A DNA stretch of 64,000 nt from Flammeovirgaceae bacterium BBD 1991-12 (GTDB lineage: Bacteria; Bacteroidota; Bacteroidia; Cytophagales; Cyclobacteriaceae). The DNA is taken from positions 1 through 64,000 of the forward strand of contig LYSV01000038.1 of the NCBI GenBank assembly GCA_001657315.1, given 5' to 3'. The translations under genes were made by a program, and so were the position numbers. Below the pieces are notes generated by a model. That model did no database searches. It had not been told where the DNA came from and saw only the letters and a program-made list of their open reading frames with translations. Positions 20,121 through 29,519 of this stretch are shown one piece after another (positions within the stretch are counted from its first letter, which is position 1; the number at the start of each line of letters is the position of its first letter).

Positions 20121-20891
20121 ATGGCAAATAAACTAGAGTACAAAGACTTACTGGATGCTGGTGTTCATTTTGGACACTTGACGAGAAAGTGGGATCCCAA
20201 AATGGCTCCGTATATTTTTATGGAGAAGAACGGGATCCATATTATTGATTTAAATAAGACCCTTGAGTGCCTCGAAAAAGCATCCTATGCACTTAAGAAC
20301 ATTGTGAGGTCCGGAAGGAAAGTATTGTTTGTAGCTACCAAGAAGCAGGCTAAGGATGTTGTTTCCACCGAAGCCAGGCGACTGAACATGCCCTTTGTGA
20401 CAGAAAGATGGCTTGGTGGTATGCTTACCAACTTTTCCACGATCCGAAAATCGCTGAAGAAGATGACCTCTATCGACAAGCTGATGAAGGATGAGTCCTA
20501 CCTGAACCTTGCGAAAAGAGAAAGGTTGATGATCTCCAGGGAAAAAGATAAGCTGGAGCGGGTTTTGGGTGGTATTTCCGATCTGAACAGACTGCCTGCT
20601 GCGCTTTTTGTGATTGATGTAAAGCGGGAGCACATCGCTGTCAAGGAGGCTCAAAAGCTGAACATCCCTGTTTTTGCGATGGTCGATACCAATTCGGATC
20701 CTACCGGTGTGGACTTCCCTATTCCTGCCAATGACGATGCGTTCAAGTCTATTTCACTGATCACAGAGTATGTAGGGAAGGTAGTGGAAGAGGCACTGAT
20801 CGAGCGTAAGAAAGACAAGGAAGAGGCCGCGCTGCAAAAGGAACAGGAAGCCAAAAAGAAGGCGGATGAAAAGGAGGCTGTAGAAGAGTAA
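20121..20891 (+). CDS. rpsB: 30S ribosomal protein S2
   Basis: LLDAGVHFGHLTRKWDPKMAPYIF...ERWLGGMLTNFSTIRKSLKKM...VDTNSDPTGVDFPIPANDDAFKSI. Confidence 0.98.
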   Translation: MANKLEYKDLLDAGVHFGHLTRKWDPKMAPYIFMEKNGIHIIDLNKTLECLEKASYALKNIVRSGRKVLFVATKKQAKDVVSTEARRLNMPFVTERWLGGMLTNFSTIRKSLKKMTSIDKLMKDESYLNLAKRERLMISREKDKLERVLGGISDLNRLPAALFVIDVKREHIAVKEAQKLNIPVFAMVDTNSDPTGVDFPIPANDDAFKSISLITEYVGKVVEEALIERKKDKEEAALQKEQEAKKKADEKEAVEE

Positions 20892-20928
20892 GCCGGAAAA
20901 TTCCTATAGTAATAAGCAATGAATAAGA

Positions 20929-20976
20929 ATTGAACATCGCTCCGGTTACTATCGGAGTAGTGTTCAATTTTTTTTA
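20929..20976 (+). terminator. Intrinsic terminator/attenuator between rpsB and tsf
   Basis: ATTGAACA..GCTCCG-loop-CGGAG..TGTTCAAT followed by a T-run. Confidence 0.75.
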
Positions 20977-21019
20977 TTAATAACCGTATCATTTTAGAAT
21001 AAACAAATACTTTAAAACT

Positions 21020-21853
21020 ATGGCTATTACTGCGAAAGATGTAAATAAGCTGAGGCAAATGACAGGTGCCGGAATGATGGACTGCAAAAAAGCATTGACT
21101 GAAGCAGAAGGCGACTTCGATAAGGCTATCGAGATACTGAGAAAGAAGGGGCAGAAGGTTTCAGCTTCAAGAGCAGACAGAGATACAAAAGAAGGTTCGG
21201 TATTTATCAAAACCAGCAATGATAATACTGAAGCAATATTGATCGCACTGAATTGTGAAACGGATTTCGTAGGTAAGAATGAAGAGTTCCAGGCATTGGG
21301 TAATACTATTCTGGAAGTGGCCTTTGAGAAGGCCCCTGCTGATGTGGCCGGCCTGCTGAATGAAACTGCCGGTGATACCACAGTAGCAGAAAAGATCACT
21401 GAGCTGGTAGGCAAGATCGGTGAAAAAATAGAAGTGAGCGAATATGTAAGACTGAAGGGAGAAGCGGTAGTGCCCTACATTCATGCCGGCAATAAACTGG
21501 GAGTACTGGTATCGCTAAAAGGTGTGAACGGATCCGATGTGACAGAAGCTGGCAAGGACGTAGGCATGCAGATAGCAGCTATGAACCCTGTAGCTGTAGA
21601 TGAGAATGGGGTGGACGCCTCTGTAGTAGAAAAGGAACTGGAAATAGGCAGGGAGCAGGCACGGGCTGAAGGAAAACCGGACAACATCATTGATAAGATC
21701 GCTCAGGGAAAACTCCAGAAGTTTTACAAGGAGAATACCCTGCTTCATCAGCAATTTGTGAAGGACAATGGCCTTACCGTAGCCAAATACCTCGATAGTG
21801 TAAGCAAGGGTCTTACTGTAGCAGAGTTCAAAAGAATTGCGATAGGCGGATAA
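21020..21853 (+). CDS. tsf: Translation elongation factor Ts
   Basis: MAITAKDVNKLRQMTGAGMMDCKKALTEAEGDFDKAIEILRKKGQK. Confidence 0.98.
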   Translation: MAITAKDVNKLRQMTGAGMMDCKKALTEAEGDFDKAIEILRKKGQKVSASRADRDTKEGSVFIKTSNDNTEAILIALNCETDFVGKNEEFQALGNTILEVAFEKAPADVAGLLNETAGDTTVAEKITELVGKIGEKIEVSEYVRLKGEAVVPYIHAGNKLGVLVSLKGVNGSDVTEAGKDVGMQIAAMNPVAVDENGVDASVVEKELEIGREQARAEGKPDNIIDKIAQGKLQKFYKENTLLHQQFVKDNGLTVAKYLDSVSKGLTVAEFKRIAIGG

Positions 21854-21876
21854 AATCTAAAAGGATGATCATGCCG

Positions 21877-21903
21877 GGGGAGCTTCATAGCTCCCCTTTT
21901 TAT
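21877..21903 (+). terminator. Intrinsic terminator after tsf
   Basis: GGGGAGCT-TCAT-AGCTCCCC-TTTTT. Confidence 0.85.
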
Positions 21904-22172
21904 TTAAAGGCCGAATCAAAGGCTTTTTTCAGATCCTGTGCCGCTTTCTTAAGGCTGGACTCTACCTCATCGATGCGGTCCTGATGCTTTTCCCTAAAAT
22001 TGGAAAACTCCTCCTTCAGCTTCTCACCATTTCTTTTCAGTTCCTCAATACGATCGGAATACTCCTCTTCAGCGTTATTACTGGCCTCTTTGAGGTCGCC
22101 CAGTAGCTCGTCAATCTTTTTTCCGATGTTTTTAAACATTTTTTCAGCTTTTCCTTCCGGTTTTCTTCCCAT
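21900..22172 (-). CDS. Hypothetical coiled-coil protein
   Basis: 90 aa, heptad-rich, charged; intact ORF on its own strand with no competing CDS. Confidence 0.65.
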   Translation of the reverse strand: MGRKPEGKAEKMFKNIGKKIDELLGDLKEASNNAEEEYSDRIEELKRNGEKLKEEFSNFREKHQDRIDEVESSLKKAAQDLKKAFDSAFK

Positions 22173-22229
22173 AGTTTTCCGTAGTTTAACTTAATTCACA
22201 ATACGTATGCAACATAACAAAGTTCAACG

Positions 22230-22916
22230 ATGAATCAGCAAGATCCTTTATCCTATATCGCTCATCAGCTTCATACCAAATCTTCCGTTAAACAAAAGAC
22301 CTATAAAAACCTTTGCCATACCTTCAGACAACTGGAGCGCCAGACGAAGGCAGTGACGGAACAGATCAATCTAAAGATCAAAGATCTGAGGGAAGACGTG
22401 ACCGTAAAGATGACGAGGGAAAACCCTCAGGAATTCCATCTGAAAGTGGCCGGTGATCTTCTGGTTTTTGTTATGCACACCAATATCATCACCCTTGACA
22501 AGGCCCATGGCTACAACAAAAGCAAGTATGTGGAAGAAGATGGTCATCGCAGGTATCTCGGTCAGATCAATGTCTATAATTTCATGGCGGATTCCTTCCG
22601 GTACAACCGGCTCAATGATCCGGGGTATTTGCTTTCCCGGCTGTTCATTAATCATGAAAATCATTTTCTGGTGGAGGGAGAACGTCAGCTTGATTTCATG
22701 TACGAGGAGGTGTCCTCCAAACCAGTGGAACCATCCGACCTAAGCATCTTTATACAATTACTGATTACACAGGCCATTGAATCCGATCTTATTACTCCTG
22801 CTTTTCCGGATATAAGGGCCATTTCCGTGAGGGAAAAGCTGGAAAAAACCCAGCAGTTGGGCGCCGGTAGCAAAATAGGTTTCCAGATGCAGGGTACACC
22901 CTCGGCAAAATCCTGA
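22230..22916 (+). CDS. Conserved-looking hypothetical protein
   Basis: 228-aa ORF with normal amino-acid composition in a gap between assigned genes; family not recognised. Confidence 0.7.
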   Translation: MNQQDPLSYIAHQLHTKSSVKQKTYKNLCHTFRQLERQTKAVTEQINLKIKDLREDVTVKMTRENPQEFHLKVAGDLLVFVMHTNIITLDKAHGYNKSKYVEEDGHRRYLGQINVYNFMADSFRYNRLNDPGYLLSRLFINHENHFLVEGERQLDFMYEEVSSKPVEPSDLSIFIQLLITQAIESDLITPAFPDIRAISVREKLEKTQQLGAGSKIGFQMQGTPSAKS

Positions 22917-22991
22917 TTTATTGAATAAATGTCATGGTCAAAGACAACCAATATCAATTATATTTGTTCTCTCATCAACAGGATAAGACTC

Positions 22992-23114
22992 GTGAGGAAG
23001 TTAGTGGTTTGCATTGTTTTGCTGACCTTGCTCATATCATGTGCAACAAGTCAGAAACGTAACGGTAAATTGAAAAGGGGAAAGCCAATACCTTGCCCGG
23101 TAAAAGACTGTTAA
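22992..23114 (+). CDS. Small putative lipoprotein (~40 aa, GTG start)
   Basis: VRKLVVCIVLLTLLISCATSQKRNGKLKRGKPIPCPVKDC; lipobox LLISC; C-terminal CPVKDC. Confidence 0.5.
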   Translation: MRKLVVCIVLLTLLISCATSQKRNGKLKRGKPIPCPVKDC

Positions 23115-23124
23115 AACGCCAGAA

Positions 23125-23829
23125 ATGAACAAAATAGTAATTGCTATTGATGGCTATTCAGCCTGTGGCAAGAGCACCACAGCCAGGGAAGTGGCCAGTG
23201 TGCTGGGGTACACCTATATTGATTCCGGGGCAATGTATAGGGCCGTGACCTTGTACTTCCATGAGCATCATGTCAGCCTGACCAATGAAAAGGACGTCGT
23301 CGGTGCCATTGAAAACATTGGAATTGATTTCAGGGTTAATAAAGAAGCCGGTCGGTGTGATACATATCTCAATGGCATGAATGTGGAAAAGGAGATCCGG
23401 GAGATGTACATATCGGAGAATGTGAGTCAGGTGAGCCGTATAAGGGCCGTGCGTGAGGCCATGGTAAACCAGCAAAGGAAACTTGGAAGGAAAAAAGGAG
23501 TAGTGATGGACGGACGTGATATCGGCACAGTTGTGTTCCCCGATGCGGAACTGAAAATCTTCATGCTGGCAGACATATACGTTAGGTCTGTAAGGCGTCA
23601 GAATGAACTTTACGAAAGGAATCAATTGGTCGATCTTCAGGAGATCAGAGAGAACCTGGAAAAGCGCGACCGTATAGACACTTCAAGGGAGATCGGTCCC
23701 CTTAAACAGGCTGATGACGCTGTTGTTCTTAACACCACCTTCATGACACTGGAAGAACAGGTAGACGAGGTCGTAAACCTGGCATTGAGCAAGATCGTAG
23801 GCAAAAAAGAAGTAAGCCTGGGGACCTGA
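23125..23829 (+). CDS. cmk: Cytidylate kinase
   Basis: IAIDGYSACGKSTTAREVASVLGYTYIDSGAMYRAVT...VVMDGRDIGTVVFPDAELKIFM. Confidence 0.96.
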   Translation: MNKIVIAIDGYSACGKSTTAREVASVLGYTYIDSGAMYRAVTLYFHEHHVSLTNEKDVVGAIENIGIDFRVNKEAGRCDTYLNGMNVEKEIREMYISENVSQVSRIRAVREAMVNQQRKLGRKKGVVMDGRDIGTVVFPDAELKIFMLADIYVRSVRRQNELYERNQLVDLQEIRENLEKRDRIDTSREIGPLKQADDAVVLNTTFMTLEEQVDEVVNLALSKIVGKKEVSLGT

Positions 23830-23938
23830 AAATGAGGAAATCCAATTATCTGAATTATAAATCAATCAAATTTTAATTGTAGGAAAAATTATTAATTTTG
23901 CCCACGATTTATAGATAAATCTGAATCTTAAGAGAAGC

Positions 23939-25303
23939 ATGTCTAAATTCATCAGGCTGAAAAAAGGGTTTGATATCAACTTAGCCGGAAAAGCAGAAAA
24001 AAAGATAGCTGAAGTTGAACAGCCAGAGACCTTTGCCTATAAACCCACCAGTTTTCATGGAATATTAAGACCCAAGTTAATGGTGGCAGAGGGTGACAAT
24101 GTAAAAGCAGGAACGCCCATTTTATTTGACAAGAAAAATGAGCAGGTGATGCACGTGGCACCGGTAAGCGGTGAGGTCGTGGAGATCAGAAGAGGAGAAA
24201 AGAGGAAGCTGCTCGAGGTTGTGATCCTTGCTGACAAACAGATAGAATACGAGAAGTTCAATAGCCATTCCGTCTCCGATCTGACAGGTCTTACAAAAGA
24301 TCAGATCATTGAGCAAATGTTAAAAGGCGGAGTTTGGTCCAATTTAATACAACGACCTTACGGAGTGATAGCCGACAAGGAGGCTACCCCCAAGGCGATC
24401 TTTATCTCTGCATTTGACAGTCATCCGCTGGCTCCTGATTACCAGCTTCTTTTCAAGGGGCAGGATCAATATTTTCAGGCAGGGATAGACATCCTCAAAA
24501 AACTTACCTCAGGATCGGTCCATTTGAATATCGATTCGAATGCGGAGGTTTCTCAGATGTTCGCTCATGCCAAAAATGTGGTACTCAATAAGTTTTCAGG
24601 CCCTCACCCTGCAGGCAATGTAGGTGTACAGATCCACCATCTGGATCCGATAAACAAAGGAGAGGTCGTCTGGACCATTAATCCCTTTGGTGTTGTTCAG
24701 GTAGGAAAACTGTTTCTGGAAGGTATTTATGACGCTTCCAAAGTGATTGCCCTTACAGGCTCGGAGGTCAGCAGCCCGCAATACTATAAAACATATATTG
24801 GTGCTTCTATCAAAAAGTTTGTTGAAGGTAATGTGAAGGAAGGTAGTCTTCGGTATATCTCAGGCAATGTGCTCACGGGGGAAAAGATTGCCAAAGATGG
24901 TCATATGGGCTACTTTGACCACATGGTCACGGTTATACCGGAAGGAGATTACTATGAAATGTTCGGCTGGATAAAACCAAGTACAAAGAAGTTCAGCTTC
25001 CAGCGGGCTTTTGGGCTCCTTTCCTACCTGAACCCGAAAAAGGAGTATGTTATAGATACCAACACCAAAGGGCAGATCAGGGCATTCGTACAAACCGGGG
25101 TGTTTGAAAGAGTGCTCCCTATGGATATACTTCCCACCCATCTGCTCAAAGCCATCCTCGCTGAAGATTTTGACGATATGGAAGCTCTCGGGATCTACGA
25201 GGTCATTGAAGAAGATATGGCTCTTTGTGAGTTTGTAGACGTTTCCAAGCACGATGTACAGGAGATCGTGCGCGATGGACTTGATTTAATGCAATACAGT
25301 TAA
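23939..25303 (+). CDS. nqrA: Na+-translocating NADH:quinone reductase subunit A
   Basis: IRLKKGFDINLAGKAEKKI...HFIPTHLLKAI-type C-terminus; followed in order by nqrB-E. Confidence 0.95.
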   Translation: MSKFIRLKKGFDINLAGKAEKKIAEVEQPETFAYKPTSFHGILRPKLMVAEGDNVKAGTPILFDKKNEQVMHVAPVSGEVVEIRRGEKRKLLEVVILADKQIEYEKFNSHSVSDLTGLTKDQIIEQMLKGGVWSNLIQRPYGVIADKEATPKAIFISAFDSHPLAPDYQLLFKGQDQYFQAGIDILKKLTSGSVHLNIDSNAEVSQMFAHAKNVVLNKFSGPHPAGNVGVQIHHLDPINKGEVVWTINPFGVVQVGKLFLEGIYDASKVIALTGSEVSSPQYYKTYIGASIKKFVEGNVKEGSLRYISGNVLTGEKIAKDGHMGYFDHMVTVIPEGDYYEMFGWIKPSTKKFSFQRAFGLLSYLNPKKEYVIDTNTKGQIRAFVQTGVFERVLPMDILPTHLLKAILAEDFDDMEALGIYEVIEEDMALCEFVDVSKHDVQEIVRDGLDLMQYS

Positions 25304-25327
25304 TTCAGAAAGTTATAGTAAACAGGT

Positions 25328-26533
25328 ATGAAGTTTTTAAGAGATGCGTTGGACAGTGTTAAGCCACATTTCGAGAAGGGTGGTAAGTGGGAGAAGTTCT
25401 ACTACATATACGAGGCACATGATACACTGCTCTTTGCTCCCAAAGATACTACCAAGGCAAAGGGAGTACAGATAAGAGATGCTATAGACATGAAGAGGCT
25501 GATGATGACAGTGATCATCTCCCTCATCCCATGTTTGCTCTTTGCTATTTACAATACCGGTTATCAGCATTTTATAGCCATAGGCCAGCCGGATGCCGGT
25601 GTAATGGATATTGTCTGGATAGGGCTGCTGAAGGTCATCCCTATTGTGGTTGTTTCATATGCTTCCGGTCTTACCGTAGAGTTCATTTTTGCAACGATCA
25701 GAAAACATGAGGTGAATGAAGGGTTTCTGGTCTCCGGTATGCTTATCCCACTGGTAATGCCGCCGGATATACCACTATGGCAGGTAGCATTGGGTACCAT
25801 ATTTGCCGTAATTATTGCCAAAGAGGCTTTCGGAGGCACAGGTATGAACATTCTCAATGTAGCCCTCACGGCGCGCGCATTTCTGTATTTCGCCTATCCG
25901 GGGCAGATCTCAGGCGACGTGTGGACCTACATCGGCTCAGGTAATGAAGCCGTGGCTGGTTTTACAGGTGCCACGCCGCTATCCATAGGTGCGGAAGCAG
26001 TAACTACCGGTGAAAATGTGGTGGCTTCCCTCAATACCTACGGACAGGGATGGGCAGATGGACTGTTCAGCTTTTCCAATCTCTTCTGGGGGTTCTATCC
26101 CGGATCCATAGGAGCTACATCAGTCCTTATGTGTCTGATCGGAGCTGTCATTCTATTTGTTACCGGAGTAGGCAGCTGGAAAATAGTAGTGAGCGTTTTC
26201 GCAGGCGCTTACGGTATGGGGCTGCTTTTTAATGCTATAGGAGCCAATGCCTTTATGGATCTACCGGCTCATTACCACCTCGTTATGGGAGGGTTGGCTT
26301 TTGGAGCTGTCTATATGGCCACCGATCCGGTGAGTGCTGCGCAGACAGAAACCGGTAAGTGGATCTACGGCATCCTGATCGGGGTACTTACTGTACTCAT
26401 CAGGGTTCTTAACCCCGCCTATCCGGAGGGGATCATGCTGGCAATACTCTTTATGAATGTATTTGCCCCGTTGATTGATTATTATGTAGTGAACGCCAAC
26501 AAGAAAAGGAGGTTACAACGTGCAACAGTCTAA
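25328..26533 (+). CDS. nqrB: Na+-translocating NADH:quinone reductase subunit B
   Basis: Multi-TM; GGTGMNILNVALTARAFLYFAYPGQISGDVWT; FTGATPLS flavinylation-type motif. Confidence 0.96.
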   Translation: MKFLRDALDSVKPHFEKGGKWEKFYYIYEAHDTLLFAPKDTTKAKGVQIRDAIDMKRLMMTVIISLIPCLLFAIYNTGYQHFIAIGQPDAGVMDIVWIGLLKVIPIVVVSYASGLTVEFIFATIRKHEVNEGFLVSGMLIPLVMPPDIPLWQVALGTIFAVIIAKEAFGGTGMNILNVALTARAFLYFAYPGQISGDVWTYIGSGNEAVAGFTGATPLSIGAEAVTTGENVVASLNTYGQGWADGLFSFSNLFWGFYPGSIGATSVLMCLIGAVILFVTGVGSWKIVVSVFAGAYGMGLLFNAIGANAFMDLPAHYHLVMGGLAFGAVYMATDPVSAAQTETGKWIYGILIGVLTVLIRVLNPAYPEGIMLAILFMNVFAPLIDYYVVNANKKRRLQRATV

Positions 26534-27281
26534 CACCTATATCATTATTTTCACTGCGATCATGACGATCGTGGTAGGAGGATTGCTTTCCCTGGCCTCT
26601 CAGGGACTGGCTCCCGCTCAGAAGAAATCCATTGAGCTGGATACAAAAACACAGATCCTGGCATCCGTAATGGACAGGGAACAGTTGAAAAAGATGAAGC
26701 CTAACGAGATCCTGGCGTTGTACAATGAAAGGATCACTTCTTTGGTCGTGGATATTGAAGGAGCGGAGATCACCAAAGACGAGAAGGGAAATGATATTGT
26801 AGCCGAAGAGGTAAGTATTCAAAAGAATTACAAAAGGGATCCCAAAGACAGGCAGTATCCGGTTTTCAAATATGTAAACGAAAATGATCCTTCTAAAGTA
26901 GATGCCTACATTTTGCCGCTTTACGGAGCAGGGCTATGGGATAAGATCTGGGGTTACGTGGCGCTGGAGGCCGATCTGAACACTATAGCAGGTACCGCCT
27001 TTGACCATAAGGCCGAAACGCCTGGCCTTGGGGCACGAATAGGCAGTGCAGAAATACAGAACCGGTTTGTAGGCAAACACATTTATGACAAGCAGGGTAA
27101 TCTTGTGTCAGTGACTATGATAAAAGGTGAGGGTAACGCCGGGCTGGATGACCATCAGGTAGATGGTATGTCCGGTGCCACCATAACCGGAAGAGGGCTG
27201 AGTGAAATGCTTAAAAACTACCTCGGTTACTACGAGGCATACTTTAAAAAGATAAATTCAGGATCAATGGCCAAACTTTAG
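26520..27281 (+). CDS. nqrC: Na+-translocating NADH:quinone reductase subunit C (GTG start, overlaps nqrB by 14 bp)
   Basis: LYGAGLWDKIWGYVALEADLNTIAG; flavinylation motif DGMSGATITGRGLSEML. Confidence 0.95.
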   Translation: MQQSNTYIIIFTAIMTIVVGGLLSLASQGLAPAQKKSIELDTKTQILASVMDREQLKKMKPNEILALYNERITSLVVDIEGAEITKDEKGNDIVAEEVSIQKNYKRDPKDRQYPVFKYVNENDPSKVDAYILPLYGAGLWDKIWGYVALEADLNTIAGTAFDHKAETPGLGARIGSAEIQNRFVGKHIYDKQGNLVSVTMIKGEGNAGLDDHQVDGMSGATITGRGLSEMLKNYLGYYEAYFKKINSGSMAKL

Positions 27282-27325
27282 CGTTGGATAATTGGTTTAT
27301 TAATCTGAAAATAGACATAGATATC

Positions 27326-28003
27326 ATGAGTACGGAAGCTTTGGAACAAACCCAGGAACAGGTAATTGAAAAGCCGCAAGAGGAGTTATTTTCAAAACGC
27401 AGAAAGAGACTTATTTCGGATCCGCTGAATGAGGACAACCCTATTACCGTGCAGGTGTTGGGAATCTGTTCGGCATTGGCTGTTACAGTGAAAATGGAGC
27501 CCACATTGATCATGTCGATCGCGGTGGTCTTTGTTATCGTATTCTCCAATCTCATCATTTCCCTTTTGAGGAACCTTATTCCCAACAGGGTAAGGATCAT
27601 TGTTCAACTGGCTGTCATCGCTACATTGGTAACGCTGGTAAGCGAGGTGCTAAAGGCCTACAATTATGAGATGTACAAGGTACTGGGAGCTTTTGTGGGG
27701 CTGATCATTACCAACTGTATTGTCATGGGACGGCTGGAGGCTTTTGCTATGGGGAATAAACCTTATGATTCAATTCTCGATGGTATTGGCAGCGGTTTTG
27801 GTTATGCATGGATCATCCTTACCGTGGCCTTTTTCAGGGAGTTGTTTGGTTCCGGCTCTGTTTTCGATTTCAAGATCTTCGAAGCCATTGGAATGGCCAA
27901 TTTCCCTACCAACGGACTGATGGTGGATTCCATAGGGGCATTTATGGTTTTAGGTATTCTCATCTGGATACAACGCTCAAAAACAGGTTACGTAGAACAC
28001 TAA
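27326..28003 (+). CDS. nqrD: Na+-translocating NADH:quinone reductase subunit D
   Basis: DPLNEDNPITVQVLGICSALAVTVKMEPTLIMSIAVVFVIVFSNLIISLLRNLIPNRVRIIVQL...NCIVMGRLEAFA. Confidence 0.95.
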   Translation: MSTEALEQTQEQVIEKPQEELFSKRRKRLISDPLNEDNPITVQVLGICSALAVTVKMEPTLIMSIAVVFVIVFSNLIISLLRNLIPNRVRIIVQLAVIATLVTLVSEVLKAYNYEMYKVLGAFVGLIITNCIVMGRLEAFAMGNKPYDSILDGIGSGFGYAWIILTVAFFRELFGSGSVFDFKIFEAIGMANFPTNGLMVDSIGAFMVLGILIWIQRSKTGYVEH

Positions 28004-28014
28004 GATAGTATACA

Positions 28015-28626
28015 ATGGATTTAGTAAGTTTAGGGATAAAGTCAATTTTTGTTGACAATATGGTTTTCGCCTACTTCCTTGGCATGTGCTCCTTTCTGGC
28101 CGTTTCCAAGAAAGTGACCACTGCCATAGGCCTGGGAATGGCAGTAGTGTTCGTACTTACCATTACAGTACCGATCAACTGGATCATTCAGGAGAATGTT
28201 CTTAAGGAGGGAGCTCTGGCATGGATGGGCCCAGGTTTCGCTGAAGTTAATCTGGAATTCCTTCAGTTTATTATGTTCATCGCCATCATTGCAGCTATGG
28301 TACAGCTGGTAGAGATGGTGGTGGAAAAAGTTTCTCCTGCCCTGTATGGTTCTTTGGGGATCTTTCTTCCACTAATTGCGGTGAACTGCTCCATTCTGGG
28401 AGGGTCACTCTTTATGGTTCAGCGTGACTATACCATTGCAGAAGCATCCGTTTTTGGATTTGGCTCCGGTATGGGGTTTGCCCTTGCCATTATCGCGCTT
28501 TCTGCTATCAGGGAAAAACTAAAGTATTCAAATGTGCCTGACGGACTGAAAGGGTTGGGTCTGACTATGCTGATCACCGGCCTTATGGGGCTCGCCTTTA
28601 AATCATTTATCGGTATTGCCATTTAG
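28015..28626 (+). CDS. nqrE: Na+-translocating NADH:quinone reductase subunit E
   Basis: [49 protein letters not shown]...[11 protein letters not shown]. Confidence 0.96.
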   Translation: MDLVSLGIKSIFVDNMVFAYFLGMCSFLAVSKKVTTAIGLGMAVVFVLTITVPINWIIQENVLKEGALAWMGPGFAEVNLEFLQFIMFIAIIAAMVQLVEMVVEKVSPALYGSLGIFLPLIAVNCSILGGSLFMVQRDYTIAEASVFGFGSGMGFALAIIALSAIREKLKYSNVPDGLKGLGLTMLITGLMGLAFKSFIGIAI

Positions 28627-28651
28627 CATAGTATCGGCTTACAGGATATGG

Positions 28652-28678
28652 GGCGTTTCATCTGGAACGCCTTTTTTA
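28652..28678 (+). terminator. Intrinsic terminator directly after nqrE
   Basis: GGCGTT-TCATCTGG-AACGCC-TTTTTT. Confidence 0.85.
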
Positions 28679-28760
28679 TTTGCCTCATAATTTATTTCTT
28701 CAAAAATGATATAAATTGACGGGCAGTTCATAAAGTTTTGGTCTGACCCGTCTACAAGAT

Positions 28761-29369
28761 ATGTCCCTACTCTACATCCTTGACCTGATCGGTACTTTTG
28801 TTTTTGCTATCAGCGGATTACGGTTGGCCGCAAAAAAGGATATGGATCTGTTTGGGGCTGCAGTTGTGGCCTTTGTTACAGCCGTAGGAGGAGGCACCAC
28901 CAGGGATGTTTTGCTGGGCAGCCATCCTGTAGCATGGATGAATGACATTAACTATCCCATCGCTATACTGGCTTCCCTGCCTTTTACATGGTTGTTCAGA
29001 AAGTATATTGTCAATCTGAAAAGAACGTTTTTTATTTTCGATACCATTGGGATCGCCCTGTTCACGATCAGTGGAATGCAAAAGGGACTGGCCTTTGACC
29101 TGCATCCTGCCCTTGCTATAGTGATGGGCATGGTATCTGCTACGGTAGGAGGCGTGATCCGGGACATACTGTGCAATGAAATACCATTGATCTTTCGTAA
29201 GGAGATATATGCTACCGCCTGCCTTTTGGGTGCGGTGGTGTATTACTGCCTGGACCTTTATACAACATTAAGTGAAAATACCATCTATCTGGTCACCACA
29301 GCTGTGATCATTACGATTCGAATTGTGAGTATCAGGTTCAAACTGTCCCTTCCGAAGATGAAGGGGTGA
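28761..29369 (+). CDS. Trimeric intracellular cation (TRIC) channel family / UPF0126 protein
   Basis: Two homologous TM halves: DLFGAAVVAFVTAVGGGTTRDVLLG and VMGMVSATVGGVIRDILCNEIPLIF. Confidence 0.93.
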   Translation: MSLLYILDLIGTFVFAISGLRLAAKKDMDLFGAAVVAFVTAVGGGTTRDVLLGSHPVAWMNDINYPIAILASLPFTWLFRKYIVNLKRTFFIFDTIGIALFTISGMQKGLAFDLHPALAIVMGMVSATVGGVIRDILCNEIPLIFRKEIYATACLLGAVVYYCLDLYTTLSENTIYLVTTAVIITIRIVSIRFKLSLPKMKG

Positions 29370-29436
29370 ATGGGCATCTAAAGCAAAGATCCCGATTAAA
29401 CGTATAAATTGTCGGGTGTCACAAAGCTTCAAAGAC

Positions 29437-29469
29437 ACAAAAAAGCCATCTTCTGTTTGAGAAGATGGC
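29437..29469 (-). terminator. Intrinsic terminator for glnA
   Basis: On the minus strand GCCATCTTCT-CAAAC-AGAAGATGGC followed by TTTTTT. Confidence 0.8.
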
Positions 29470-29519
29470 CTTCTGATTACATCAGGTTTTGGTTTAGGCT
29501 AAGGCAATCAGATTGGTTG

